Below, piece after piece: positions 29,242 to 39,281 of a DNA stretch of 64,000 nt. The notes under the pieces were generated by a model, which saw nothing but the letters and a program-made list of their open reading frames with translations, was not told the DNA's origin and did no database searches. Position numbers and translations under genes: made by a program. The DNA comes from Myxococcales bacterium (GTDB taxonomy: Bacteria; Myxococcota_A; Polyangia; Polyangiales; Ga0077539): the NCBI GenBank assembly GCA_030652255.1, contig JAUSAZ010000117.1, forward strand, positions 1 to 64,000, read 5' to 3'. The stretch's first letter is position 1; every line of letters starts with the position of its first letter.

Positions 29242-29255
29242 AATTGAATTCAATT
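29242..29255. repeat. AT-rich 14-bp palindrome in the former dnaA-dnaN spacer
   Basis: A perfect palindrome aattgaattcaatt lies in a short low-GC island inside very GC-rich DNA. The 354-base stretch from 29164 to 29517 has no convincing gene and corresponds to the spacer between the dnaA and dnaN relics, where origin elements often lie. No run of DnaA boxes was found. Confidence 0.4.
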
Positions 29256-29684
29256 AAACAGTAGTAGTAGTGAGCCCTGCGGAGACGGTGGAGACACCGG
29301 TTCTTGCAGTCGCACCGGGCAATGCGCGGGAGACACCGACCCGGGGCTCTCCAGTTGAAGCGCCGGGGACAGCACGCACCGTACGCCATTCCCAACCCCG
29401 TCCACAGTCCCCGTCACCAGAGCAATCCATGCTGCTGCGAGCGCTTCATCGCCGTCGTAGGTGGTCGCTGTGAGCATCGACCCGATGCGCGAGTCTCCCG
29501 CGCCAGCGCCGCGTCGATCACCCCGCGGCGTCGAGGCTCGCGCGGGTCGACAGCTTCATCAGCAACTGCTTGATCTCACGCACGTTGGTCACGGCGCGCG
29601 ATGAGGGCGGTGATCTCGGCGTCGAGCTTCATCCGGTCCTGCTCGGCCTTCTTCCGCAGGATCGCGATGCGCGTCAGGACGATC

Positions 29685-29977
29685 GGGATGTCGGCCATGC
29701 GTCGAAGGTCGCGCAGTCCTCCGTACGTCGCCGGGGTTCGGGCGTTGGCCCTTCACCCCGGACAAGCGAAGGCGGGCGCCCCTGGGGGGGCTTTCGAACG
29801 GGAACTCGATCGACCTTCCGGACGCGAGCGCACCGCCCTCGGGACGGTTCATGGAGCTTCGGTTCGACAGCCCGCGGTGCGGGCGCCTGCGTTCGCTTGT
29901 CCGGGGTGAAGGGCCAACGCCCGAACCCCGGCGACGTACGGAGGACTGCGCGACCTTCGACGCATGGCCGGGATGTC
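29685..29977. repeat. 8-bp target-site duplication flanking the MITE-like element
   Basis: The octamer gggatgtc occurs at 29685-29692 and again at 29970-29977, immediately outside the inverted repeats. Removing the element and one copy restores continuous dnaA-like coding (a DIP junction), as expected of a true insertion. Confidence 0.85.
29693..29969. mobile_element. 277-bp MITE-like element with 78-bp perfect terminal inverted repeats
   Basis: Bases 29693-29770 are the exact reverse complement of 29892-29969; the pairing continues imperfectly inward, so the whole element can fold into a long hairpin. The termini begin ggccatgcgtcgaaggtcgc. It has no transposase and must have been moved by one supplied elsewhere. 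It inserted into the already decaying or still intact dnaA copy, leaving an 8-bp duplication. Confidence 0.85.
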
Positions 29978-30283
29978 CTTCTGATAGCGCGTTGAAGGTG
30001 TGGAAGAACTCCTCCTGCGTGCCTTCGCGCCCCGCGAGAACCTGCGCGTCGTCGATGAGCAGTCCGTCGCGCTCTTTGCGGGAGCGCCGCGGAACTCCTC
30101 GATGCGCTTCTACTGGATCGCCGCCACGGACTCGTTGGTGCACTTCTCGGCGCTCAAGTACACGATCCGCGCGTTGGGCTTCTGCACGACGATGCGGTGC
30201 CCGATGGCCATGGAGATGTGGGTCTTGCCGGGCTCCGTTCCGCCGCAGAGGAAGAGCACGTTGACGCGCCGACCCGCCCCGGC

Positions 30284-30745
30284 CTACGTCCGGAACGACC
30301 GCAGCGCCCGCGCCACCGCCGGTGCCGCCGGGTCGAACACCTCGCGGTCGCCGCCCGCCTCCAGCACGAAGACCTTCTTGTTCTGTACGAAGACGGCCAC
30401 CTGGTAGCGGTGCTCGCGCCCGCCCACGGTGGCCGCGTAGCGGAACATCACCCCCGGGAGCCCGTTGGCGCTGCGCACCGGCTCGGGGTTGCCCTCGGGC
30501 ACGTAGCCCTGGCGGCGCAGCCGCTCGTCGACCACGCGCCCCCAGAACTCCAGGCTGGCCCGGGGCTCGTTGCGCACCACGCGCACCGCGATGACCACGC
30601 CGTCGGCGTTGGTGGCGCGGTAGTCGTAGCGCTCGTCGTCCTCGAGCTCGGCGAAGCCGGTGGGGGTGTTCACGTGGAAGCTCGCGCAGGCCGGCGCGAG
30701 CAGGGAGAGCGCGAGGAGCAGCGGGAGGCGGCGGATCAGGATCAT
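30284..30745 (-). CDS. putative lipoprotein
   Basis: A 153-aa exported protein with a hydrophobic signal and a Cys after SLLAPA (a weak lipobox). The mature part (FHVNTPTGFAELEDDERYDY, then GVVIAVRVVRN, VMFRYAATVGGREHRYQVAV, FVLEAGGD) resembles small periplasmic proteins of the DUF1795/PsbP-like beta fold used in envelope functions. The ATG at 30745 is preferred to a GTG three codons earlier. Its stop is 14 bases from the dnaA relic. Confidence 0.72.
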   Translation of the reverse strand: MILIRRLPLLLALSLLAPACASFHVNTPTGFAELEDDERYDYRATNADGVVIAVRVVRNEPRASLEFWGRVVDERLRRQGYVPEGNPEPVRSANGLPGVMFRYAATVGGREHRYQVAVFVQNKKVFVLEAGGDREVFDPAAPAVARALRSFRT

Positions 30746-30787
30746 GGGGATCACCAGTGGGGTTCGGTCGTCGACGGAAGACTTCGC

Positions 30788-31876
30788 TCAGCGGATCTGG
30801 AGCAGGCGCCCGAGGCCGAGCCGGTCGAGCCACGGCACGGGCAGGTCGAGCGGGCGGCGCACCGCCGTGCCGGGCAGCGGGTCGGGCGCCACCACCGTCT
30901 CGGCGCGCGGCACCGCGGTCACCGTCACCAGCGAGAAGGTCGCCCGCGCTCGCAGGAAGCGCATGCGCCCCTCGATGCGGTCCATCTCCCGCGTCACGCG
31001 CTCGAGCTCCTGCTCGACCCGCAGCGCCTCGGTGATGTTCGCCGCCCGCGCCATGAACTCCTCCAGCCGCCGCCGCACCGCGCGCAGGTTGGCGAGCCGC
31101 ACCTCCAGGTCGTTGAACTCCTCCGAGACGTCCTGCGCGTTGATGGTGCGGTGGAGCACGTCCGCGAGCTCCTCCACCCGCCGCACGCCCTCGCGGAAGC
31201 GCGACGACGGCACCCGCACCTGCACCTGCGCGTCGGTGCGCTGCACGAGATAACCCCCCATCGCGTAGGCGAGGTCGACCACCCGATCGAGCGTGGCGGT
31301 GATCTCCGCGCGGCGCACCGACAGGTCGACCGCGGCCGTGTAGATGAGCATCGGCGCCGGGGCAGTGGCCTCCGCGACGGTGGTGGCCGCGCCGCCGGGC
31401 GTGGCGGGCGTGGCGGGGGTCGTGGGCGTCGTGCGACCGGCGGGGCCGCGGGCTGGGGCGGGGCGGACCGGGGCAGGGGCGTGGGCCACCGTGTTGCCCA
31501 GGGCGGCCTGCGCCTCGCGCGAGGCGGGCGCGGCCTGCGCGGCGACGGGCGGCGGGGGGGAGGGCTGCGCCGGGGCGGGCGCGTCGTCGCCGGGCGCGTC
31601 GGGTGACTCGTCGCTGTCCGAGCTGCTGTCCCCGCTGCTGTCCCCGCTGCTGTCCGAGCTCTCGACGCTGGCCGAGGTGGCGCTCACCGTGGCGGAGGGC
31701 TCCTGCGCGACGGAGCCGCCCGCGTAGGCGCTCGGCGGCGACATCGGCCCGGGCGCCGCGCGGGTGTAGCGGCTCCCCGAGGCGCAGCCGCTCGCCGCGG
31801 CGAGGCACAGGCTCATCACGAGCACGGCGGACGCGCTCCATCGCGAACGACCCACGGACGGTGACTGATCTCGCAT
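30788..31876 (-). CDS. DUF4349 lipoprotein
   Basis: A 362-aa lipoprotein: signal with lipobox AASGC, a long low-complexity Ser/Asp/Pro/Ala segment (residues about 35-175), then a DUF4349 domain (MLIYTAAVDLSVRRAEITAT, AYAMGGYLVQRTDAQVQVRV, INAQDVSEEFNDLEVRLANL) with the typical coiled-coil helix (residues about 250-310). The usual membrane segment near the C-terminus is missing or very weak. Family members are envelope proteins of unknown function. It is on the same strand as the small lipoprotein 43 bases downstream. Confidence 0.85.
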   Translation of the reverse strand: MRDQSPSVGRSRWSASAVLVMSLCLAAASGCASGSRYTRAAPGPMSPPSAYAGGSVAQEPSATVSATSASVESSDSSGDSSGDSSSDSDESPDAPGDDAPAPAQPSPPPPVAAQAAPASREAQAALGNTVAHAPAPVRPAPARGPAGRTTPTTPATPATPGGAATTVAEATAPAPMLIYTAAVDLSVRRAEITATLDRVVDLAYAMGGYLVQRTDAQVQVRVPSSRFREGVRRVEELADVLHRTINAQDVSEEFNDLEVRLANLRAVRRRLEEFMARAANITEALRVEQELERVTREMDRIEGRMRFLRARATFSLVTVTAVPRAETVVAPDPLPGTAVRRPLDLPVPWLDRLGLGRLLQIR

Positions 31877-32023
31877 GGCTGGGACCTGACTCCTCCGCGC
31901 GACACGACCCGATCGGCGCGCGCGGTCTCACCGGGAAACGCCCGGGGGCACGACGGGCTTACACCCGGAGGCAGCGCTGGTGGTGGATTCGCGAGGCGGC
32001 GGCGGGGGAGCCCGCCGACGGGG

Positions 32024-32575
32024 TCAGGGCTGGGCGGCGGCGGGGGCCGGATCGGTGATCGTGAACTCCACGCGGCGGTTGCGGTCGTGGCAGGCGTCGT
32101 TGTTGTCGGTGCAGAGCGGCTGCGAGGGGCCGTTGCCGACCGCCTCGAACTGGATGCTCTCGAAGCCGTGGCTGCGGAGGTAGTCCGCGACGGCCTGCGC
32201 GCGGCGCTGCGAGAGGCGCTGGTTGTGGCTGGCGTCGCCGCGGGTGTCGGTGTGCCCCTCGATGCGGAGGCGGCGGATCTGGCTGTTCTCCCGGAGCAGC
32301 GCCACGAGGTCGGTGAGCGTCGCCTGCGACTGCTGCTCCTGGATGTGGTCGGCGTCCGTGTCGAAGAGGATCTGGTGCTCGAGGGTGATGTGCCCGTTGG
32401 AGAGGTGCGCCTCGGCGTGCTGCGGCGCGGGCGCGGGCTCAGGGGCCGGGGCGGGCGCGGGCGCGGGCGCCGCCACGATGGGGGCGGGCGCGGGGGGAGG
32501 GGTCTGCGCGCTGCTGCACGCCGCGAGCGCTCCGACGAGGAGGAGGGGGAGGGTAGTCGTCCATCGGTTGGTCAT
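32024..32575 (-). CDS. OmpA/Pal-like peptidoglycan-binding lipoprotein
   Basis: A 183-aa lipoprotein: lipobox LAAC, an Ala/Pro linker (residues about 25-52), then an OmpA-like domain with ILFDTDADHIQ, LRIEGHTDTRGDASHNQRLS, RRAQAVADYL and NRRVEFTI, the peptidoglycan-binding motifs. A disulfide is likely in PLCTDNNDACHDRNRRV, which is characteristic of a myxobacterial subgroup. It should tie the outer membrane to the cell wall. No tol genes are adjacent, so it is an extra Pal-like protein rather than the Tol-Pal one. Confidence 0.88.
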   Translation of the reverse strand: MTNRWTTTLPLLLVGALAACSSAQTPPPAPAPIVAAPAPAPAPAPEPAPAPQHAEAHLSNGHITLEHQILFDTDADHIQEQQSQATLTDLVALLRENSQIRRLRIEGHTDTRGDASHNQRLSQRRAQAVADYLRSHGFESIQFEAVGNGPSQPLCTDNNDACHDRNRRVEFTITDPAPAAAQP

Positions 32576-32725
32576 CGTTCACCTGTCTGCTGGCTGTGGG
32601 GTCACCGGCCGTCGGCGCGCGCCCCTCCCATCGCTGGATCGGGTGAACCCGCCGCGGCCATTCCGCTGACCGGGAGGTTCAACACAGAACGCCGCGGCGC
32701 TCAACACAAGAGACACCCCCGCCAG

Positions 32726-32793
32726 CTCAGCCGATCGCCGCTCTTCTGTACGAAGACCGCGTCGTCGTAGCGGAGCATCACCAGCCCATCGGT
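32726..32793. repeat. duplicated fragment of the ATP-grasp gene 3' end (copy A)
   Basis: Bases 32726-32793 match 33631-33697, the last codons of the ATP-grasp gene, with about three substitutions and a one-base length difference. On the minus strand it reads TDGLVMLRYDDAVFVQKS followed by a frameshifted end. It is a stranded direct repeat, not part of a gene. The surrounding 32576-32812 has no other gene. Confidence 0.85.
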
Positions 32794-32812
32794 ACCTTAG
32801 GAGAGGATGACC

Positions 32813-33235
32813 ATGAACCTCCACTCCTCCCGATACACGGAGTCGTTCTGGCAGGCGCTTGTGACGCTCGGTGACCACCACGTCGAGCGCGACCACGCGG
32901 CCCGGGTGCTGGCGTTCTGGTCGGACCTGTCGCGCGAACTCCTCTCCGAGCCCGACCTCTCCGAGGCCGACGGGGCGGTGCGGTTCACCTGGTGCGGCGA
33001 CCGCTACACCCTGCAGGTCGACGTGCACCCCGACGGTCGGATCTCCTGGTACTTCCGCGACGCGTCGCTGCCGCCCGGTCAATCCGAGGGAGAGAGCGAG
33101 CAGCGGCCCGGCGGAGCTCCCGGCGCGGTTCTGGGAGTGCGTGCGGGTTCTCAGGCTCCACCATCGCGACGGCTCGCGCACGTCGCCCTGACCATGCAGC
33201 GCCACCGTGCCCCAGTGCCCGTCCCCTCGCAGTAG
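32813..33235 (+). CDS. hypothetical protein
   Basis: A 140-aa protein of unknown family. Residues 1-80 have normal composition (SFWQALVTLGDHHVERDHAA, FTWCGDRYTLQVDVHPDGRI, SWYFRD) and look like a real folded domain; the last 60 residues are Pro/Arg/Ala-rich and may be readthrough after a frameshift. The ATG at 32813 is chosen because the AGGAGAGG site ends six bases before it; the ATG at 32807 would abut that site. Its 3' end overlaps the convergent lipoprotein by 85 bases. Confidence 0.6.
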   Translation: MNLHSSRYTESFWQALVTLGDHHVERDHAARVLAFWSDLSRELLSEPDLSEADGAVRFTWCGDRYTLQVDVHPDGRISWYFRDASLPPGQSEGESEQRPGGAPGAVLGVRAGSQAPPSRRLAHVALTMQRHRAPVPVPSQ

Positions 33236-33585
33236 CAATCCCAGTCGACGGCGCGACGGCTCCCGGGGGTGCGACAGTTGTCCCAGTTCTCGCAGAACTG
33301 TCCGGGCGAATCGCAGGCTCCCTGGTCACCCGACGGATCGGTCTGGAAGCAGCTGTGGAGGTCACCTTCGCAGTTGAAGAAGCGGCTCACCTCGTCGCAC
33401 GAACGAACACGCCCACCGGACGATCCATCACCACCTCCGCCGTCGGTCGTGATTGGAACATCCGGCGAGGAGTCCGCGACGACCGTGTCTGGTTCGTGCA
33501 CGTCCGTCGCCGCGTCACGCGGCTCACCGCCACCGCAGCCAACGAGCAGTGCGAAGAGGGTGCGAGACAGGAGCCGAACGCACAT
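33151..33585 (-). CDS. Cys-rich putative lipoprotein
   Basis: A 144-aa exported protein with a lipobox at LLVGC, a Thr/Asp/Gly-rich linker, then a cysteine-rich region (RSCDEVSRFFNCEGDLHSCF, GQFCENWDNCRTPG, DWDCYCEGTG, WRCMV) that should be disulfide-bonded. It is typical of small surface proteins in this phylum. No function recognised. It lies between the two direct repeats of the ATP-grasp tail. Confidence 0.72.
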   Translation of the reverse strand: MCVRLLSRTLFALLVGCGGGEPRDAATDVHEPDTVVADSSPDVPITTDGGGGDGSSGGRVRSCDEVSRFFNCEGDLHSCFQTDPSGDQGACDSPGQFCENWDNCRTPGSRRAVDWDCYCEGTGTGARWRCMVRATCASRRDGGA

Positions 33586-33630
33586 CCGCCGAGACTATCA
33601 GCCTGAGCGGATGGCCCTGCCCATGTCTCG

Positions 33631-33697
33631 CTCAGCCGATCTCGCTCTTCTGCACGAAGACCGCGTCGTCGTAGCGGAGCATCACCAGCCCGTCGGT
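33631..33697. repeat. direct repeat copy B inside the ATP-grasp 3' end
   Basis: Partner of 32726-32793, in the same orientation, 905 bases apart. This copy is the intact end of the ATP-grasp gene. The pair brackets two small genes. Confidence 0.85.
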
Positions 33698-34621
33698 CCA
33701 TCCATCCATGGCCACCTCGGGCTCTCGTCCCAGGGCCCACGCCACCAGCCACTCCGGGTACTTTGCCCCGGCCGCCGCCGCGAGCGGAAACCCTCCCCCG
33801 AAGCGGGGGTTGATCTCGATGAACTTCACCGCCCGCTCGGCCGTGAGGAAGAGCTGCACCGTCATGCAGCCCATCGCCCCGGGCAGCGCCTCGACCACGC
33901 GCCGGCCCGCGTCCATCAAGAGCGGGTCCTTCACGGTCATGCCCTTGGAGACCTCGCCCGCGCGGGTCTCGATGCGCAGCCGCGGCACCACGCACCGCAC
34001 CTTGCCGGTGAGGTCCGCCAGCACGTCGAGGGTGTACTCCTCGCCCTTCACGAACTCCTGCACCATCGCGTTGGCCGTGTGCCGCGCGTGGAAGGCCAGC
34101 GACTCGGCGTCGTCGATGCGCGTCGCCCCCACCGAGCAGCTCCCGTCCGCGGGCTTGAGGAAGTAGGGATAGCGCGCGGCGGGGTCGGCGAGGATGGCCG
34201 CCGCGTCGAGCACCGCGGGCGTGTCGAAGCCGTGCGCGAGGAAGAAGTCCCGCGTGGTGCGCTTGTCGAGCGACAGCTCCGTCGTGGCGGGCGACGAGAC
34301 CACCAGGGTGATCCCCTTCGCGGCGAAGGCCTCGCGGTGCGGCGCCAGCAGGTGCAGCTCGGTGTCGATGAGCGGCACCACCATCCGCACGCCCTCGCGC
34401 TCGCACAGCGCCAGCAGGTGCGGCACGTACTCGGCGGAGGTCACCCGCGGCACCAGCACCCCCGCGTCGGCGGCGTGGAAGGCCGCGGCGTTTCTCCGCA
34501 GGTCGGCCACCAACACCCTGCCCGGTACTCCGAGGGACCTCAGCGCCGCCTGGAACTCCCGCACCAGCGCCACGCGCCGCCCACCGCTGGTGAGCAGCAC
34601 CGAGAACGCTTCGGCCGTCAC
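33632..34621 (-). CDS. ATP-grasp protein (carbamoyl-phosphate-synthase-like)
   Basis: A 329-aa ATP-grasp ligase of the CarB-like type. Visible parts are the pre-ATP domain (SVLLTSGGRRVALVREFQAA), the ATP-binding block YPYFLKPADGSCSVGATRI, EFVKGEEYTLDVLADLTGKV, and the metal/ATP block KFIEINPRFGGGFPLAAAAG. Such proteins join a carboxylate to an amine or similar group and often modify sugars or peptides in surface polysaccharide loci. The GTG at 34621 overlaps the stop of the upstream oxidoreductase (GTGA), so the two enzymes are made together and probably act in one pathway. Confidence 0.85.
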   Translation of the reverse strand: MTAEAFSVLLTSGGRRVALVREFQAALRSLGVPGRVLVADLRRNAAAFHAADAGVLVPRVTSAEYVPHLLALCEREGVRMVVPLIDTELHLLAPHREAFAAKGITLVVSSPATTELSLDKRTTRDFFLAHGFDTPAVLDAAAILADPAARYPYFLKPADGSCSVGATRIDDAESLAFHARHTANAMVQEFVKGEEYTLDVLADLTGKVRCVVPRLRIETRAGEVSKGMTVKDPLLMDAGRRVVEALPGAMGCMTVQLFLTAERAVKFIEINPRFGGGFPLAAAAGAKYPEWLVAWALGREPEVAMDGWTDGLVMLRYDDAVFVQKSEIG

Positions 34622-36771
34622 GCGCCCGCCTGCTCGTCGGTGAGGGAGACCGGCAGGCCCTCGCGCAGGCTGCGCACGGCCATGAGCGACGCGAGCGCCG
34701 TCCCGTAGGTCTCCTCCCAGGAGATGGGCCACGCGCCGCCGCGGCGCACGGCGTCCACGAAGGCCTTGAAGCCCGCGGCGTGCCCGCGGTCCTTGTTGCC
34801 CTTCTCGTCGGTGCGGCGCTCTCCCTTCCAGAGGGTGACGGCGTCCCACTCGTCGATGACCGCGGTGCGCCCGCCGCCGAAGACCTCGATGCGCTCCACG
34901 GGCCCGGCGCGGTCGCCGGCGGCCTGGTACGACACGTTCGACACGCCCCCGTTGGCGTGGCGCACGGTGATGAACACCTGGTCGTCGGTGGTCTCCAGCC
35001 CGCGGTTCATGGCCACGGACTCGGCGTAGACCTTCACCGGCCCGCTGCCCTGGAGCGCCACGCAGGCGTCGATGGCGTGGCAGGCCTCGCCGACGATGCG
35101 ACCGCCGCCGATGTCCTCGTCCTGCGGCCACGCGTTGGCGGGAATCGCGCCCGGCGCGAAGCGGAAGCTCACCGTGCGGGCGCCCACGTCGCTGAAGAAC
35201 CCGCGCACCCGATCGAGCGCCGGGGCGAAGCGGCGGTTGAAGCCCACCATCAGCATCGGGCAGTCGCGGCCCAGCGACTCGACGGTCTCCCTCACCCGGG
35301 CGAGCTCGTCCTCGGTGATGCACAGGGGCTTCTCGACGAAGACGTGCTTGCCCGCGCGCAGCGCCCGGATCACCAGGTCGGCGTGCAGGTCGTGCCGGGT
35401 CGCAACGAAGACCGCGCGCGTCCCCGGATCGTTGAAGAGCTCGTCGACCTCGGTGGTGGCGAAGTCGAAGTCCATCTTGCGGCCCGAGTGCTCGGCGTTG
35501 AGACCGCGCGCCGTCGAGAGCCCGCGCCAGCGCACGGGCCCGAGCTTCGCGAAGGCGGGCATCATCACCAGCCGGGCGTAGTTGCCCGCGCCGATGAGCG
35601 ACACGCCGAGCTCGGAGGCCCCGACCGCGCGCGAGGCCCGGAGGTCGACGCGGCGCGAGGGCACGGCGGGAGAGTCGGGGTAGGTGAGCACGGCGCCGAG
35701 CACGGGGGCGTCGCTGGTGATGAGGTCGTAGGCCTCGGCGGCCTGCGCGATGGCGAAGCGGTGCGTGGTGAGCTTCTCGACCGGGAGCTTGCCCTGCGCG
35801 ATGAGGTCGAGGATGGCCTCCATGTTGCGCTGCGCCGTCCAGCGCACGTGGCCGAAGGGGTAGTCGACGCCCTTGTCCTCGTACGACGGGTCCATGCGGC
35901 CCGGGCCGAGGGACGACGACACCGTGAACTCCAGCTCCTTCAGGAAGAAGGGCGCGCGCGGGAGGTTGAGGCCCACCACGCCGACCAGCACGATGCGCCC
36001 CTTGGCGCGGGTGACCTCCGCGGCGAACTCGATGGGCTCGTTGCTCTGCGTCGCGGCCGTGATCACCACGGCGTCGACCCCCTGCGCGCCGGCGAAGTCG
36101 CGCACGGCCTGCCGCGGCGACCCGAGGCCCACGGCGTCGGCGCCGAAGGTCTTCGCGAGCTCCAGCTTGGCCGGGTCGATGTCCGTGCCGAACACCCTGC
36201 ATCCCTGGGCCTTGAGGAGCGCCACGCAGATCTGCCCGATGAGCCCGAGGCCGATGACCAGCACCCGCTCGCCGAGCGTAGCGCGGGCGAGGCGCACGCC
36301 CTCCAGCCCGATGCTCGCCACGCTGGTGTACGCGGCCTGCTCGAAGGAGACCCCCTCAGGGATGCGCGCCACGAGGTTGCGCCCCACGCTCACCACGCCC
36401 GCGTGCGGCCCCGCCGTGGCGACGCGGTCGCCGGGCTTGTACTCCTGCACGCCCCGCCCGCACTCCAGGATGACCCCCGCGGACGAGTAGCCCAGCGGCA
36501 TGGGCTCATCGAGCTTGGCCATCACCTGCTGCGTGGTGGTGACCAGCCCGTCGGACTTCAGCTTCTGGAGCACCCGCCGGACGTGGTCGGGCCGCTCGCG
36601 GGCCTTGCCGATGAGGCTCTTGCGCGCGAGCTCGACGACGTAGCGCTCGGTGCCGGCGGAGACCAGCGAGGCCGCCGTGGCGACCACCACCTGGCCCGCG
36701 GAGGCGACCGGCGCGGGGATCTCTCGGACGCCGGTCTTGCCCGTGCGCACTTCCTGAACGACCTGCTGCAT
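34618..36771 (-). CDS. two-domain oxidoreductase (MDR dehydrogenase + Gfo/Idh/MocA)
   Basis: A 717-aa fusion. Residues 1-355 are a medium-chain dehydrogenase/reductase (LGYSSAGVILECGRGVQEYK, RVLVIGLGLIGQICVALL) and residues 375-710 a Gfo/Idh/MocA-type sugar dehydrogenase (LGVSLIGAGNYARLVMMPAF, HVFVEKPLCI, FNRRFAP, DIGGGRIVGEACHAID). Fusions of this kind occur in surface-polysaccharide and lipid-sugar clusters. The ATG at 36771 has a GAGGAG site seven bases upstream. It is coupled to the ATP-grasp gene. Substrate unknown. Confidence 0.88.
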   Translation of the reverse strand: MQQVVQEVRTGKTGVREIPAPVASAGQVVVATAASLVSAGTERYVVELARKSLIGKARERPDHVRRVLQKLKSDGLVTTTQQVMAKLDEPMPLGYSSAGVILECGRGVQEYKPGDRVATAGPHAGVVSVGRNLVARIPEGVSFEQAAYTSVASIGLEGVRLARATLGERVLVIGLGLIGQICVALLKAQGCRVFGTDIDPAKLELAKTFGADAVGLGSPRQAVRDFAGAQGVDAVVITAATQSNEPIEFAAEVTRAKGRIVLVGVVGLNLPRAPFFLKELEFTVSSSLGPGRMDPSYEDKGVDYPFGHVRWTAQRNMEAILDLIAQGKLPVEKLTTHRFAIAQAAEAYDLITSDAPVLGAVLTYPDSPAVPSRRVDLRASRAVGASELGVSLIGAGNYARLVMMPAFAKLGPVRWRGLSTARGLNAEHSGRKMDFDFATTEVDELFNDPGTRAVFVATRHDLHADLVIRALRAGKHVFVEKPLCITEDELARVRETVESLGRDCPMLMVGFNRRFAPALDRVRGFFSDVGARTVSFRFAPGAIPANAWPQDEDIGGGRIVGEACHAIDACVALQGSGPVKVYAESVAMNRGLETTDDQVFITVRHANGGVSNVSYQAAGDRAGPVERIEVFGGGRTAVIDEWDAVTLWKGERRTDEKGNKDRGHAAGFKAFVDAVRRGGAWPISWEETYGTALASLMAVRSLREGLPVSLTDEQAGA

Positions 36772-36885
36772 GAACGTCTCCTCGAACGGGGCGAAGGGGG
36801 TGGTGATGCCGTCGGGCGGACTAGTCCATCCGGCGGCGACCATCAAGCGTTGCGCGGCGCCCTGTAAGGCGTTCAGCGCGGGGCG

Positions 36886-38616
<1,731 letters not shown>

Positions 38617-38750
38617 GGTCGTGTAGGGCGCGAAGAGTACGGCCCGATGACACCGTGCGTCGAGGTCTCTCCCCAGGCGCCCTTCGGTAGAGCGTTGGCC
38701 CTTTCCAGATTCCCTTGACCCGACGTTCGCTCGGAGAGATACGGTCCGTC

Positions 38751-39281
38751 ATGGGTTGGGCGGTCGCTAGAGTGCAACCATGGCCAGCGATCGTCATCGC
38801 CACAGTGCTGGTAGGCTGCTTCTCGCTGAAGTCCGGCACCGACCTCGGTGACGCAGGTGCGACGCCCGACACGCTGCCAGATGTGGCTGCGAGCGACTCC
38901 AGCAACCCGCTCCCCGTAGACGCCGCCTCGCTCGATGCATCATCCGATACGCCACCAGTGGATGCGTCGGAGGTCGATACCCCCGGTCCCGATGCCCCGG
39001 ATGCGCCCGACGTTCCCGCGATTGATGTTCCCGACGTCGCGGAGGCGATCGACGCGCCCGACGTCCCGGTGATCCCCGACGTCCCGGTGATCCTCGACGT
39101 CCCGGTGATCCCCGACGTCCCGGTGGTTGTCGATGCGGGTCCTCCGACCCTCACCGGGGACTTCGTCAGCTCGGGCGCCTCCGGCTCGGCGGGCGCGCTG
39201 CGGCTCCAGGTGCGCCTCACCTGGCATGCGCGCGTCAGCGGATCGAACGACGGGGTGACACTTCGGGGGTGGTTGCGATGA
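38751..39281 (+). CDS. Asp/Pro/Val-repeat lipoprotein
   Basis: A 176-aa exported lipoprotein: hydrophobic signal with lipobox VLVGC, a long linker rich in Asp, Pro, Ala and Val ending in DVPVIP-type repeats, then about 40 residues of folded-looking sequence (LTGDFVSSGASGSAGALRLQ). The gene opens a four-gene operon: its TGA stop overlaps the ATG of the next gene (ATGA). It is probably the surface anchor or partner of the three FGE-fold proteins that follow. Confidence 0.78.
   Translation: MGWAVARVQPWPAIVIATVLVGCFSLKSGTDLGDAGATPDTLPDVAASDSSNPLPVDAASLDASSDTPPVDASEVDTPGPDAPDAPDVPAIDVPDVAEAIDAPDVPVIPDVPVILDVPVIPDVPVVVDAGPPTLTGDFVSSGASGSAGALRLQVRLTWHARVSGSNDGVTLRGWLR
39060..39131 (+). repeat. four 18-bp tandem repeats in the linker of the lipoprotein
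   Basis: Four in-frame copies of an 18-base unit (gacgtcccggtgatcccc with minor changes) encode Asp-Val-Pro-Val-Ile-Pro. Near-identical bases suggest recent expansion. Confidence 0.85.

Larger units (their letters stand above)
29518..30270 (-). pseudogene. dnaA: dnaA pseudogene (ATPase domain remnant), interrupted by a MITE-like element
   Basis: Read on the minus strand, the frames give VNVLFLCGGTEPGKTHISMA, then GHRIVVQKPNARIVYLSAEK, LLIDDAQVLAGREGTQEEFF plus HTFNAL, TRIAILRKKAEQDRMKL and TNVREIKQLLMKLS, the successive AAA+ motifs of DnaA. Lesions: an in-frame TAG at 30110-30112, at least two frameshifts, the insertion at 29685-29977, loss of the N-terminal domains and of the DNA-binding domain IV. 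It cannot make DnaA. The functional copy must be elsewhere in the genome; this is probably a relic of a duplicated or acquired replication locus. Confidence 0.85.

Noticed and set aside
29250..29477. A 75-residue minus-strand open reading frame
   Set aside because: Low-complexity composition and position in the former dnaA-dnaN spacer argue against a gene.
29518..30270. dnaA region as an intact coding sequence
   Set aside because: A stop codon, two frameshifts and a MITE-like insertion break it; no continuous frame covers the motifs.
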